NCBI RefSeq assembly: GCF_003837805.1
Contig: NZ_RQIT01000002.1
Coordinates: 744,001-808,000, forward strand
DNA from: Bradyrhizobium sp. RP6
Lineage (GTDB): Bacteria > Pseudomonadota > Alphaproteobacteria > Rhizobiales > Xanthobacteraceae
Direction of reading: 5' to 3'
Length of the DNA: 64,000 nt
A program made the translations under genes and the position numbers. The notes beneath the pieces are model-generated. The model saw only the letters and a program-made list of their open reading frames with translations. It searched no databases and had not been told where the DNA came from. This document shows, in pieces, positions 44,731 to 53,486 of this stretch. Each line of letters opens with the position of its first letter. Positions within the stretch are counted from its first letter, which is position 1.

Positions 44731-44756
44731 AAAACCCGCCTCGCCGGCGGGTTTTT
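44731..44756. terminator. Bidirectional rho-independent terminator
   Basis: AAAACCCGCC and GGCGGGTTTT (44731-44755) pair perfectly across a five-base loop, with T-runs on both strands. It ends transcription of the RTX-like gene at 44820-46025 (minus strand) 64 bases after its stop. Confidence 0.85.
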
Positions 44757-44819
44757 GTTCTCTGCGAAGGAGCTCGTTGTGGATCAGTATCGCCTCGCTT
44801 TGCTCCCGGAGCAACCTGC

Positions 44820-46025
44820 TCAGATGAGGAAGTCGATCGGGTGCAGGCTCGCGGTCTGGACGCCGTCGAGCGTGATCGAATCGCTGGCGGAGAGATGAAT
44901 CACGGCGTCGCCCGCGGCATTGTCGCTGATCAGTTTCGACAGCGCCGCCCAGTCCGCAAACCCGTAATCTTGCACATTGATCAGGTCGTGCTCGGTCACG
45001 GTGCTGCCGACCGCCTTGTTGCCCTGGTCGAAGTCGGTGATCAGGTCGTTGCCGGAGCCGGTGTTGAAGACGAAGGTGTCGCTGTTGCCACCGCCGGAAA
45101 GCTGGTCATCGCCGGCGCCGCCGTTGAGGATATCCCTGCCGCCGGTGATCGAGCCCGGCGTGGCGGGGGCATAGCTCGCGGCATCGCCATAGAGGTGATC
45201 GTGAGTTGCCCCGCCGGTGAGGATATCGTTACCGCCTTGGGCATTGCCGGACATGGTCGGTGCATCGCCGTAGAGCTCCGGGTGCGCAAAGCGGATGGTG
45301 TCGACGCCATCAAATTCGAGTGTGAGAATGTCATTCCCCCCTCGGGCATTGTCGGTCAGCGAGGTCACCGAATCTCCGTAGCCAAATCCGCCAGTCATGA
45401 CGACCTCGGTGCCGAAGGTGAAGGTGATGTTGTCGTTGCCGCCATGCGCATCGCCACCGATGGGGCCGATGGCATCGCCGCTAGCCGTCGCAAAGCCCTG
45501 CAGGGTGTCCACAGTGATATCTAGCGTGTCATTGCCGCCCTGCGCCGTGCCGGTCATGGAACCGCCGGCATCGCCGGCGTACACATTGTCGTAGCTCCGC
45601 CAGCCCACCGCGCCGGTGATGACGTCGCTGCCGCCATGCGAATTGCCCGACATGTCGCCGACGACGTCGCCGAAAGCATGCGCGTTGGTGTACAGCGAGT
45701 CGTCATCGACACTGATCGTGTCGTTGCCGCCCCTGGCGTCATCGGTCATCGCCTGGGCATCGCCGACCACCAGGGCTGCGTTCCAGCCGTAGTTGAAGTT
45801 GACCGTGAGCGTGTCGTTGCCGCCGCGGGAGTGGCCATGCAACGTCGTGTCGTCCTCACCGAAGATCGTGACCTCTGCTTCGGGTTGGCTGATGGTCGCC
45901 GTCACGGTGTCGTTGCCGCCCCAGGCGTCCGTGGTGGTCGGAAAATTCGGGTCGCCGTGGATGGTTTCGATTTGACCAAACTGGTCGAGCAGGACGTCGA
46001 TGGTGTCGTTCGGCAGATATTGCAT
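44820..46025 (-). CDS. RTX-like calcium-binding repeat protein, copy A
   Basis: This is a 401-residue acidic glycine/aspartate-rich protein. Eight to nine units of about 37 residues each contain GDA/GD-x4-M-x3-A and end in GGNDT or GGNDI (for example YAGDAGGSMTGTAQGGNDTL). The C-terminus has a classic RTX end (GGAGDDQLSGGGNSDTFVF, then GSGNDLITDFDQG) and an uncleaved type I secretion-like tail (SITLDGVQTASLHPIDFLI). It has no signal peptide, consistent with type I export and calcium-induced folding. No exporter genes are in the window. It is a close paralogue of 46284-47486. Confidence 0.85.
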   Translation of the reverse strand: MQYLPNDTIDVLLDQFGQIETIHGDPNFPTTTDAWGGNDTVTATISQPEAEVTIFGEDDTTLHGHSRGGNDTLTVNFNYGWNAALVVGDAQAMTDDARGGNDTISVDDDSLYTNAHAFGDVVGDMSGNSHGGSDVITGAVGWRSYDNVYAGDAGGSMTGTAQGGNDTLDITVDTLQGFATASGDAIGPIGGDAHGGNDNITFTFGTEVVMTGGFGYGDSVTSLTDNARGGNDILTLEFDGVDTIRFAHPELYGDAPTMSGNAQGGNDILTGGATHDHLYGDAASYAPATPGSITGGRDILNGGAGDDQLSGGGNSDTFVFNTGSGNDLITDFDQGNKAVGSTVTEHDLINVQDYGFADWAALSKLISDNAAGDAVIHLSASDSITLDGVQTASLHPIDFLI

Positions 46026-46230
46026 GGCGTAACTCCCATTTCATTTGTCGGAAGCCGGTCTGACGCCTGCCGAAGTTTTGCAGGACGCGTTGTTGACCAG
46101 GCTTCACGGAGACGAATCTAGTTCTGGTCGATGGCAGGGGTTTGCTGGAATTCGGGACAGAGTTCGATGGCGGTGAAGATTGCCAGCGCCGCGCGACGGG
46201 AACCCGTCATCGTCCCGTTGCAATCTCCGA

Positions 46231-46259
46231 TGTCGCCCCCTGTGCGCCACGGGGCGACA
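46231..46259 (-). terminator. Hairpin after copy B, terminator-like
   Basis: TGTCGCCCC (46231-46239) and GGGGCGACA (46251-46259) pair perfectly across an 11-base loop. It lies 25 bases after the stop of the downstream RTX gene (minus strand) but has no T-run, so it is a weaker or RNA-stability hairpin. Confidence 0.45.
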
Positions 46260-46283
46260 ATCGCCGCTTTTCGATTCGATTCC

Positions 46284-47486
46284 TCAGATGATGAAGTCGG
46301 TCGGATGCAGGCTCGCCGCCTGGACGCCGTCCAGCGTGATTGCATCATGGGCCGACAGATGGATCACGGCATCGCCGGCGGCGTTGTCGCTAATCAGGCT
46401 GGACAGCGCCGTCCAGTCGGCAAAGCCGTAGTCCTGCACGTCGATCAGATCGTGCTCCACAGCGGTGCTGCCGACGGCCTTGTTGCCCTGATCGAAGTCG
46501 TTGATCGTGTCGTTTCCGGAGCCGGTGTTGAAGACGAAGAGGTCGCTGTTTCCCCCGCCCCACAACTGGTCGTCGCCGGCTCCGCCGTTCAGCGTGTCGA
46601 TGCCGCCGGTGATCGAGCCGGGAGATGCGGGTTCATAAATCCGCGCATCGCCATACATGAAGTCCCGGCCGGCGCCGCCGTTGAGGATATCGTTGCCGCC
46701 ATGGGAATGACCCGTCATGATCGGCGCGTCGCCGAACAGCGACGAGATCGCATCCGCGTACTGGCCCTCGATCTGGACGGTGAGGACATCGTCGCCGCCT
46801 TGGGCAAAATCCATCAGGGACGTCGACGAATCCCCCGACAGGGATGCGCCGGAGATGGGGCTGTCGCCGTTCAGCGTGACGGTCAGACTGTCGTTGCCGC
46901 CTTGCGCAAGGCCGCGCAGGGCACCGATGGCGTCGCCGCTGACAGTCGCCCCGCCGTCCGTGGTGAGCACGCTGACGTCGAGCGTGTCGTTGCCGCCGTG
47001 CGAGGTGTCGATCATGGAACCGCCGGCATCGCCGGCGAACAGGTTGGCGCCACCGCGCCACCCGATCGAGCCGGTAATGTCGTCATGGCCGCCCTGCGCA
47101 TTGCCCGACATGTCGCCCGCGACATCGCCGAAGGCCGAGACAGTGGTGTAGACCGTGCCATAGGCATCCGCGACGATGGTGTCGTTGCCGCCCCTGGCGT
47201 CGTCGATCATCGATTGGGTATCGCCGACCACGAGACCGGTGTTCCAGCCGCCGCCGATGTCGGCAATGAGCGTGTCATTGCCGCCTTGCGAGTGACCAAG
47301 CAGCATCGTGTGGTCGTCGCCGAAAATCGTCAGTCGGGTATTGAGCTCCGTGACGGTGGCCGTCACGGTATCGTTGCCGCCCCAGACGTCCTTGGCTGCG
47401 GGAAAGCCGGGGTCTCCATAGACGGTCTCGATCTGACCAAACTGATCGAGGGCGACGTCGAAGGTGTCGTTCGGCAGATGCTGCAT
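46284..47486 (-). CDS. RTX-like calcium-binding repeat protein, copy B
   Basis: This is a 400-residue paralogue of the gene at 44820-46025, with the same unit structure (GGNDT/GGND blocks, GDA-x-x-M lead-ins). The start is nearly identical (MQHLPNDTFDVALDQFGQIET versus copy A MQYLPNDT..) and so is the C-terminus (GGAGDDQLWGGGNSDLFVF, HDAITLDGVQAASLHPTDFII). Differences are spread across the middle repeats, so the duplication is not brand new. Export by a type I system is inferred. Confidence 0.85.
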   Translation of the reverse strand: MQHLPNDTFDVALDQFGQIETVYGDPGFPAAKDVWGGNDTVTATVTELNTRLTIFGDDHTMLLGHSQGGNDTLIADIGGGWNTGLVVGDTQSMIDDARGGNDTIVADAYGTVYTTVSAFGDVAGDMSGNAQGGHDDITGSIGWRGGANLFAGDAGGSMIDTSHGGNDTLDVSVLTTDGGATVSGDAIGALRGLAQGGNDSLTVTLNGDSPISGASLSGDSSTSLMDFAQGGDDVLTVQIEGQYADAISSLFGDAPIMTGHSHGGNDILNGGAGRDFMYGDARIYEPASPGSITGGIDTLNGGAGDDQLWGGGNSDLFVFNTGSGNDTINDFDQGNKAVGSTAVEHDLIDVQDYGFADWTALSSLISDNAAGDAVIHLSAHDAITLDGVQAASLHPTDFII

Positions 47487-47825
47487 GGCGTAACTCCCAT
47501 TTCATTGTCGGAAGCGAGCCTTACGCCTGCAGAGTTTCTTGCAAGTCGCGTTGTTGACCACGCTTCGTGGGAGAAATCTACCTTTGGTAGATGGCGGAGA
47601 TTTGTAGGAATTCGGGAGAGAGTTTGATGGCGTGCATGGAACCGCGGCGGCGTTCGTCGAGACCGCCTCGGCAAGATGGCGCCTCCCGTGAAGGTTTGAT
47701 GATCCATCTCCAGCGCGCAGCATAGGTACAGCGAAGAAACCCATCATTTTTGCTCGATCAGGGTGATGATGGACTTTGCTTCGCTCCACCCTTCCTAGGG
47801 GCTGTCGTCCTGCTTCCTCACATCC

Positions 47826-48608
47826 TCAGCCCGGCTTGCGTCCGCTGATCGCGTGGGCGCGGGCGCTGCAGGTGATGCGGCCATCCGTGTCAGCGGGCAG
47901 GCGCGCCCTCACGCGCTGCATGAGCTGGGCGACATCGGCCGCCGGCATGGCCGCGATCACCGGCGCGGTGGAGGGGGCCTTCGTCTCCACGTTCCAGAAC
48001 TCGTCGAAATCGCGAAACGTCCGCTGCACGGTGATCTCGCGGGTCTCGATCTGCTGCAGCCCGGCCGCGGGCCAAAGCTTCTGAAGCGCGGCAAGCGTGG
48101 ACACCTCCATACGCGGTGGACGCGTCGGCGACAGCCCTATCGCGTGCATCTCATCGAGGATCGGATCGAGCGGAAATCCGCCGCCCAGCATGTCCCACAT
48201 GTAGGTCGCGACGAGGCCGCCGGGACGAACGACCCGCACCAGTTCCGCGATACCTTTCGACGGATCCGGCACGAAGACGAGGACCAATGCCATCACTGCG
48301 GCATCGAAACTCGCCGTCGCAAAGGGCAGTGCCATGGCATCGCCCGTTTGAAACACGGCGCCGCGCGCGCCGGGACGCGAGCGGGCAAAGGCGAGCTGTC
48401 CCTCGGAGGGATCGGTGCCCTGCAGGTCGCTGGGGGCGCAACGTGCCAGGATGAGCTCGGTGAAGGCGCCGCTGCCGCAGCCGACATCGATCCAGCGCAG
48501 CCCTTGCGCAGGCCTAAGCCAGTCGAGAAAGACCTCGCCGACCGAACGGCTCCAGACTCCCATCACCTGCTCAGAGGCGGCACCGTCATCGAAGCGAAGC
48601 TCGGGCAT
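47826..48608 (-). CDS. Class I SAM-dependent methyltransferase
   Basis: This is a 260-residue enzyme of the UbiE/Coq5-like fold. The SAM loop is WIDVGCGSGAFTE, motif II TGDAMALPFATASFDAAVMALVLVFVPD is visible, and VVRPGGLVATYMWD is motif III. It is a small-molecule methyltransferase of unknown substrate, alone between the RTX genes and a DUF2312 gene. Confidence 0.9.
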   Translation of the reverse strand: MPELRFDDGAASEQVMGVWSRSVGEVFLDWLRPAQGLRWIDVGCGSGAFTELILARCAPSDLQGTDPSEGQLAFARSRPGARGAVFQTGDAMALPFATASFDAAVMALVLVFVPDPSKGIAELVRVVRPGGLVATYMWDMLGGGFPLDPILDEMHAIGLSPTRPPRMEVSTLAALQKLWPAAGLQQIETREITVQRTFRDFDEFWNVETKAPSTAPVIAAMPAADVAQLMQRVRARLPADTDGRITCSARAHAISGRKPG

Positions 48609-48716
48609 GGAACGGCTCCCTCGGCGCTCTTCATCAGGCTATGCGCGGGGGCGAGGTTAACACATTGGTCATTTCTTTGCGGTCATTTTCACGACCTCAG
48701 TCAGCAAAGAGGCACC

Positions 48717-48983
48717 ATGTCCGACATCACCATTCCCGGCGGCAAGATCCGTTCCTTCGTCGAGCGGATCGAGAACCTCGACAGCGAAATGCAGGAGTTG
48801 AGCGAACAGAAGAAGGAAGTCTTCGCGGAGGCCAAGGGCGAGGGCTTCGACGTGAAGATCCTCAAGGAGATCATCAAGCTGCGCAAGGAAGACAAGAACG
48901 AGCGCGACGAGCGCGAAAGCCTGCTCGACCTCTACATGCGCGCGATGGAGACGGCCTCGCCGGAGCAGGCGAAAGCGGCGTGA
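48717..48983 (+). CDS. DUF2312 protein (GapR-like nucleoid protein)
   Basis: This is an 88-residue protein with the GapR/DUF2312 layout: IRSFVERIENLDSEMQELSEQKKEVFAEAKGEGFDVKILKEIIKLRKEDKNERDERESLLDLYMRAM. The first helix and the basic FDVKILKEIIKLRK segment form the dimeric DNA clamp that binds overtwisted DNA ahead of replication and transcription in Caulobacter. Alphaproteobacteria often have several paralogues. It is intact next to the decayed region that follows. Confidence 0.88.
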   Translation: MSDITIPGGKIRSFVERIENLDSEMQELSEQKKEVFAEAKGEGFDVKILKEIIKLRKEDKNERDERESLLDLYMRAMETASPEQAKAA

Positions 48984-49021
48984 GACGATCGGTCTGATCG
49001 GCGAGGAGATGGCCGCGATCG

Positions 49022-49869
49022 GAGGATCTCGCGCTCTTTCCGCATATGAGTGTCGCCAACAATATCGCCTACGGTCTGAAGACCCGCGGCATCGACAGGA
49101 AAGAGATTGCGCGCCGGGTCGACGAGGCTCTGGCGCTGGTGAGGCTGGACGGATTCCGTGACCGCAAGCCGCGGCAGCTATCGGGCGGTCAGCAGCAGCG
49201 CGTCGCACTGGCGCGCGCGCTCGTGATCAAGCCGAAGGTGCTCTTGCTCGATGAACCGTACTCCGCGCTCGACAAGAATCTGCGCGGGTCGATGCAGGTC
49301 GAGCTGAAGCAGATCCAGCGCGAGCTCGGCGTCACGACGATCTTCGTGACCCACGACCAGGGCGAGGCGCTGTCGATGTCAGACCGTATTGCGGTGATGT
49401 CGGCGAGGCGGATACGTCAGATTGCCGCGCCTGGTGATGTCTATTGCCGTCCCGCGGATCGCTTCGTTGCATCCTTCGTCGGGAATGTGAATGTTCTCAC
49501 CGGATGTCTCGTCGAGCGGCGCGGAGAGGCCGCGACTGTTTCCGTCGGCGACATGCGCCTGGAGGTTCCGGCGGCGCCGCTCGCGAAGCTTGCCATCGGT
49601 GACGATGTGGACGTCTTCATTCGGCCGGAGCATCTGGCCGTGACGTCGGGAAGCACGCCGGGATCGTTGCGTGGAACAGTGACGACACAGGTCTTCCAGG
49701 GCGATCACATCGATCTCTACATCGAAGTCGCCGGCGTTGCGCGCGCGCCCGTCCTGCTGCGCGCGCCGGGGATCGCGGCCTTGTCGTCCTGCCCGGCCGG
49801 TGCCGAATCCGTCTGATCGTGGGGTCTGACGATGTCGTGGCATTTCCCCCCGAAGCGCGCGAGTCGTGA
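49022..49869 (+). pseudogene. 5'-truncated, frameshifted PotA-like ABC ATPase
   Basis: The frame opens with EDLALFPHMSVANNIAYGLK, then LSGGQQQRVALARAL, VLLLDEPYSALDKNLR and a C-terminal TOBE-like part. About 90 N-terminal residues with Walker A are absent; the break falls right after the GapR-like gene. Near 49800 a frameshift moves the proper end (RIRLIVGSDDVVAFPPEARES, TGA at 49869) out of frame, leaving an early stop at 49816. The ATPase cannot work as drawn. It was once a spermidine/putrescine or aminoethylphosphonate-type importer ATPase. Confidence 0.8.
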
Positions 49870-49991
49870 GGCGCGTAGCCATGGGCGGGCCGCGCCTTAT
49901 ACGCACGAGGCTTCCTGCGGACCATGCGATGGGCGCGGGGCGCTCAGGCAGGCACTGCGCGTCGCCTTCGCATGGCGGGCTTGGTTGGGTG

Positions 49992-50339
49992 ATCGTGATG
50001 CGCAACAAGGCGGTGTGCGTCAATGTGCTCTCGGCGAGGCACGAGTAACTGTCCCGCCTGTTCGGCGGCAAGGTGCCTGCCGAAGAGCGGTTCGCCGCCG
50101 CGGATTGGTCGACACTCGCAACGGGTGCGCCGGTGCTGGTCGACTGTGCCGCCGCGTTCGACTGCCGGATTGCCGATATCGTCAATGTCGGCACGCATGA
50201 TGTGCTGTTCTGCCGGGTCGTCGCGCTGCAAAGATCGGGCTGCACCGACAATCTGATCTATTTCGGCCGCGCCTACCACGCGATTGGAGTGATCAATCCG
50301 GCTGAAGCTGGTCCCAAATCGGCTCTTGGCCGATCCTGA
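49992..50339 (+). pseudogene. Flavin reductase remnant with internal stop
   Basis: One frame reads VIVMRNKAVCVNVLSARHE, meets a TAA at 50046-50048, and continues in the same frame as LSRLFGGKVPAEERFAAADWSTLATGAPVLVDCAAAFDCRIADIVNVGTHDVLFCRVVALQRSGCTDNLIYFGRAYHAIG. Intact flavin reductases (HpaC/DszD family) have this sequence through the stop position. The N-terminal FMN-binding part is missing. This is a nonsense-mutated, 5'-truncated gene of a flavin reductase for a two-component monooxygenase. Confidence 0.78.
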
Positions 50340-50511
50340 TGGGCCGGCGGCTATCGCCAGCCGTTCCAGTGGCCTCCATGTCATGGAAAAGAATCGTCAC
50401 GCGGTCGCTCAGCGCGTTCCTTACTGTGCAGCTGCAATCTGTCGTCCTGGACGATCGCCATCTTTTTGACAATTGCGAACCGGAGTCGTAAAGACGACAA
50501 GTACGAACGAA

Positions 50512-50528
50512 TGTTCGGTAGTCGAACT
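50512..50528. promoter_or_regulatory. Putative IclR operator 1
   Basis: TGTTCG-GTAGT-CGAACT is an inverted repeat with five-base arms and a five-base spacer, just upstream of the first amidohydrolase gene. A further CGAAC lies at 50504-50508. It matches the sites at 55067-55085 and 55231-55249. The rest of 50340-50545 holds nothing else recognisable. Confidence 0.7.
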
Positions 50529-50545
50529 GACAACAAAATGGATGG

Positions 50546-52234
50546 ATGATGGATTTACGTGGCCATAGTGCCCGCGGCGCGAACCGCAGCGAGTCCATCG
50601 GCACGCCGGACACGATTTACACCAACGGCAAGTTCCTCAAGGTTGACCCGCTGTTTGGCGTGGCGAGCGCGGTCGCCGTGCGAGACGGCCGCTTCGTCGC
50701 GGTCGGCAAGATCGATGAAATGTCTGCGCTCGCGGGCCCGAACACGGCCGTTATCGATTTGGGCGGTCGAACCGTCCTTCCGGGCCTGATCGATACCCAT
50801 GCTCATGTCGAGCAGGCGGGATTGATCAGGTACACGGTGCAGCTGAACGACGTCACCACGGTCGAGCAGGCATTGGCTCGTATCGGGGAGCACGCTGGCA
50901 GATTGCCCAAGGGGAAATGGGTGCGCGGTGCACAATGGCACCCGGTCTCGCAATTGGCCGAAAAGCGCTTCTTGACGCGCGAGGAGCTCGATCGGGCCGC
51001 TCCCCACAATCCGGTGTGCTTGCCGATTGGCCACTTCACTCTCGTCAACTCGCAGGCATTGGCCCTCGCAAAGATAACGAAGGACACGCCTGATCCGGAT
51101 GGCGGGATCATCCATCGCGACAAATCCACCGGCGAGCCGAACGGTACATTGGAGGAGGCCGCGGAGGACCTTGTTCACGGCCTTCTGCCCGAATGGTCGG
51201 ACGAGGATCGCGATGAGCAGATGAAGTTCGCGATGCGATACTTCAATCAATTTGGGCTGACCTCCGCAATTAGCGCGGCAGTCGATCCCGCAACCTTCCG
51301 CGCCCATCAGCGAGTCCGGCAAACCGGACATGCGTCTTTGCGCATCAGCGCCATGTACGCGCCGACGGGCGGTCTCAATCCCAGCATGACGATCGAAGAA
51401 TGGGAGCTGTTCTTCTCTCGCATCGGCGCAGCTTCAGACTTCGGCGATGATTGGTTGAGCTATTCCGGCGTCAAGCTTCAGATCGACGGCGGGATGACAT
51501 TGCGAACAGCCGCGATGCGGGACGGTTACCCCGACGATCGCGAATACAAGGGGACCATCGTTATCGAGCCATCCAGGTTCAATGCCCTGGTTGCAGCGGC
51601 CAATCGCTATGGCTGGCGCGTCGGTGTCCACGCCGTTGGGGACGCCGCCATCGACCGTGTCATGGACGCCTACGAGCTCGCGGATGCTGAGAGGTCGATC
51701 AAGGGAAGGCGCTTTATCGTCATCCATGGCAGCCTTATGCGGCCAGATCAAATGCTGCGTGCCAAGAAATTGGACGTGCGTGTCGACGCGCAGACCTCGT
51801 TCCTCTGGGACAAGGCGGCTGTCGTGGCGAAATTTCTCGGCAAAGATACCGCCGATAGGGCCTTCCCCATGCGAACCATGATCGACGTCATGGGCTTGAA
51901 CTTGATTGGGCAAGGTACCGACTATCCGATCAACCTCCTAAATCCATTCGTCAATATGTATGTCATGGTGACCCGCCGCGACAAGAATGGCGACGTGTAT
52001 GGAGAAGGAGAACGGATCAGCCGGAAGGAAGCTATCCAGCTCTACACGAGCGCAGCATCTCGATATTCGTTTTCAGAGGACAAAGTCGGATCGATAGAAC
52101 CGGGCAAGTATGCCGATATGGTCGTTCTGTCCGACGATATCATGACGATTCCGGAAGAAGGCATAAAGGACATCACGGCTGTGCGGACCATCGTTGAGGG
52201 GCGAACGGTCTACGACGGTGGGGTCATCTCATGA
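50546..52234 (+). CDS. YtcJ-like metal-dependent amidohydrolase (cytosolic)
   Basis: This is a 562-residue amidohydrolase-3 family enzyme without a signal peptide. DTHAH (83-87) is the first metal motif; GVHAVGD, VIHGSL and GTDYPI provide further metal and catalytic residues. Family members hydrolyse amide or imide bonds of N-acyl or cyclic compounds. It is a paralogue of the exported enzyme at 55264-56949, with many identical blocks (WHPxSQLAEKR, GDDWL.., YTSAASxY). It heads a transcription unit with the CHMI-like gene, behind an IclR-type operator. The N-terminal 20 residues are extra compared with its paralogue. Confidence 0.88.
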   Translation: MMDLRGHSARGANRSESIGTPDTIYTNGKFLKVDPLFGVASAVAVRDGRFVAVGKIDEMSALAGPNTAVIDLGGRTVLPGLIDTHAHVEQAGLIRYTVQLNDVTTVEQALARIGEHAGRLPKGKWVRGAQWHPVSQLAEKRFLTREELDRAAPHNPVCLPIGHFTLVNSQALALAKITKDTPDPDGGIIHRDKSTGEPNGTLEEAAEDLVHGLLPEWSDEDRDEQMKFAMRYFNQFGLTSAISAAVDPATFRAHQRVRQTGHASLRISAMYAPTGGLNPSMTIEEWELFFSRIGAASDFGDDWLSYSGVKLQIDGGMTLRTAAMRDGYPDDREYKGTIVIEPSRFNALVAAANRYGWRVGVHAVGDAAIDRVMDAYELADAERSIKGRRFIVIHGSLMRPDQMLRAKKLDVRVDAQTSFLWDKAAVVAKFLGKDTADRAFPMRTMIDVMGLNLIGQGTDYPINLLNPFVNMYVMVTRRDKNGDVYGEGERISRKEAIQLYTSAASRYSFSEDKVGSIEPGKYADMVVLSDDIMTIPEEGIKDITAVRTIVEGRTVYDGGVIS

Positions 52235-52261
52235 ACGCGACCTGAAAACGAGAATAATGTC

Positions 52262-52603
52262 ATGCCGCACCTGGTGATCGAATATTCGGAAGGGGCGCTC
52301 GCTCGCGACGACGTAGCAGGCTTGATGGAAGCGGTCTTTGAAGCCGCTTGGCGAACGGGGATCATGAAGGCGGAGGACGTCAAGGTGCGAGCGTGCGTCT
52401 ACAACGATTTCCTGGTTGCCGGGAAGCGTGACAGCTTCGTGCATCTGTCGGTCTACTTGCTCGAAGGTCGGTCGCCCGACCAGAAGGTCGAGCTGAGTAC
52501 GAGCCTTCGACGGACGATGACTGAGCGATGCCCGGATGTGGTCAGTATAAGCGTGGATGTCCGTGATATGGACCCGGTCGCCTACAAGAAACGGCTGAAA
52601 TGA
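52262..52603 (+). CDS. 5-carboxymethyl-2-hydroxymuconate isomerase-like protein
   Basis: This is a 113-residue tautomerase-superfamily protein: MPHLVIEYSEGALARDDVAGLMEAVFEAAW is the CHMI opening with catalytic Pro2, and VHLSVYLLEGRSPDQKVELSTSLRRTM is the second conserved part. Classical CHMI (HpaF) works in homoprotocatechuate meta-cleavage. No other hpa genes are intact here, but the broken flavin reductase upstream is of the same pathway type. It is separated by 27 bases from the amidohydrolase. Confidence 0.85.
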   Translation: MPHLVIEYSEGALARDDVAGLMEAVFEAAWRTGIMKAEDVKVRACVYNDFLVAGKRDSFVHLSVYLLEGRSPDQKVELSTSLRRTMTERCPDVVSISVDVRDMDPVAYKKRLK

Positions 52604-52631
52604 CGGGGGCTCGCCGAAAGGCGGCAGCTTC

Positions 52632-53426
52632 TCAGACGAGCAGGGGCTGCGCGGCGAGGGACATCTCTTTGAGAAGAGGCAGGAAGCGATCGATCATCTC
52701 ACCGGTCGTGATGCGATCGACATGAGCCCCAATATTTGCGGCTGCGATGACTGCGCCATCGTAGCGGCGAATTGGCACCGATATCGACCGAAAGCCCTCT
52801 TCGGCTTCCTGATCGACAAGGCTGTACCCTTTGGTGCGGTCGGCAATGATTGTCGCAATCACTGCCGATTTGTCGACCAGCGTCGACTGGGTCTGAGCCG
52901 CCAGCTTCATGCCGTCGACCGTTCTCGTCAGCTCGTCGTTGGCCAATCTGCCCAGCAGAACGCGTCCCACTGACGTGCAGAAAGCCGGCAGTCGATATCC
53001 TATGTCCAGTCCCGTCGAAAATACCCGCGCCGGACTCGAACGGGCGATGAAGACGACCTCTTCGCCATCCAGGATCGCAAGGGAGCAGACCTCCTTGGCC
53101 TTGCCGGCGACCTCGTCCATCAACGGCTGCATCACGGTGCTGATTTGGTTCGACGTCAAATAGGCCGAAGCCAAAAGCAGCACCCTGGGCGTAAGCGAAA
53201 ACAACCGCTCGTCGCCCACGACGAATCCGGATCTTACGAGGGTCATCAGGATCCGGCGCACCGTCGCCCGCGGAAGATTCGCGCTCTTAGACAGGTCGCT
53301 GAGGGTCATTGGACGGCGATCGATGCCAAATGACTGTATCACGCGAAGACCCCGATCCAGGGTCTCGATGAACTCGCTTCCCTCGCGCGCCTTTTCCTCT
53401 TCTTCCGTACGCTTCAGTCTGGGCAT
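52632..53426 (-). CDS. IclR family transcriptional regulator
   Basis: This is a 264-residue regulator. The N-terminal winged helix is FIETLDRGLRVIQSFGIDRRPMTLSDLSKSANLPRATVRRILMTLVRSGFV. The C-terminal effector domain is of the PcaR/PobR type (VCSLAILDGEEVVFIARSSPARVFSTGLDIGYRLPAFCTSVGRVLLG). It is downstream of the ferredoxin and reductase genes on the same strand and is probably co-transcribed, so it would be autoregulated. Three matching inverted repeats in the island are its candidate targets. Confidence 0.92.
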   Translation of the reverse strand: MPRLKRTEEEEKAREGSEFIETLDRGLRVIQSFGIDRRPMTLSDLSKSANLPRATVRRILMTLVRSGFVVGDERLFSLTPRVLLLASAYLTSNQISTVMQPLMDEVAGKAKEVCSLAILDGEEVVFIARSSPARVFSTGLDIGYRLPAFCTSVGRVLLGRLANDELTRTVDGMKLAAQTQSTLVDKSAVIATIIADRTKGYSLVDQEAEEGFRSISVPIRRYDGAVIAAANIGAHVDRITTGEMIDRFLPLLKEMSLAAQPLLV

Positions 53427-53486
53427 TCTATTGGGCGGTCCCTGTCGGCGGCCTCTCGAAAGTGAGAACCATCACAAATCCGCGGG

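Larger units (their letters stand above)
44820..47640 (-). repeat. Tandem gene duplication including upstream regions
   Basis: Both RTX copies carry the same upstream DNA for about 130 bases. The block GGCGTAACTCCCATTTCATT precedes each start (46026-46045 and 47487-47506), followed by GCGTTGTTGACCA-[CG]-GCTTC, GGTCGATGGC / GGTAGATGGC and GGAATTCGGGA-[CG]-AGAGTT at 46090-46165 and 47549-47630. The duplicated unit is therefore promoter plus gene, about 1.46 kb. The rest of 47487-47825 holds nothing else recognisable. Confidence 0.8.

Noticed and set aside
46131..47627. Long plus-strand frame opposite the RTX-like copy B (and a similar one opposite copy A)
   Set aside because: The valine/alanine-rich repetitive product is only the antisense image of the GGND repeats; the minus strand has starts, terminators and secretion tails.
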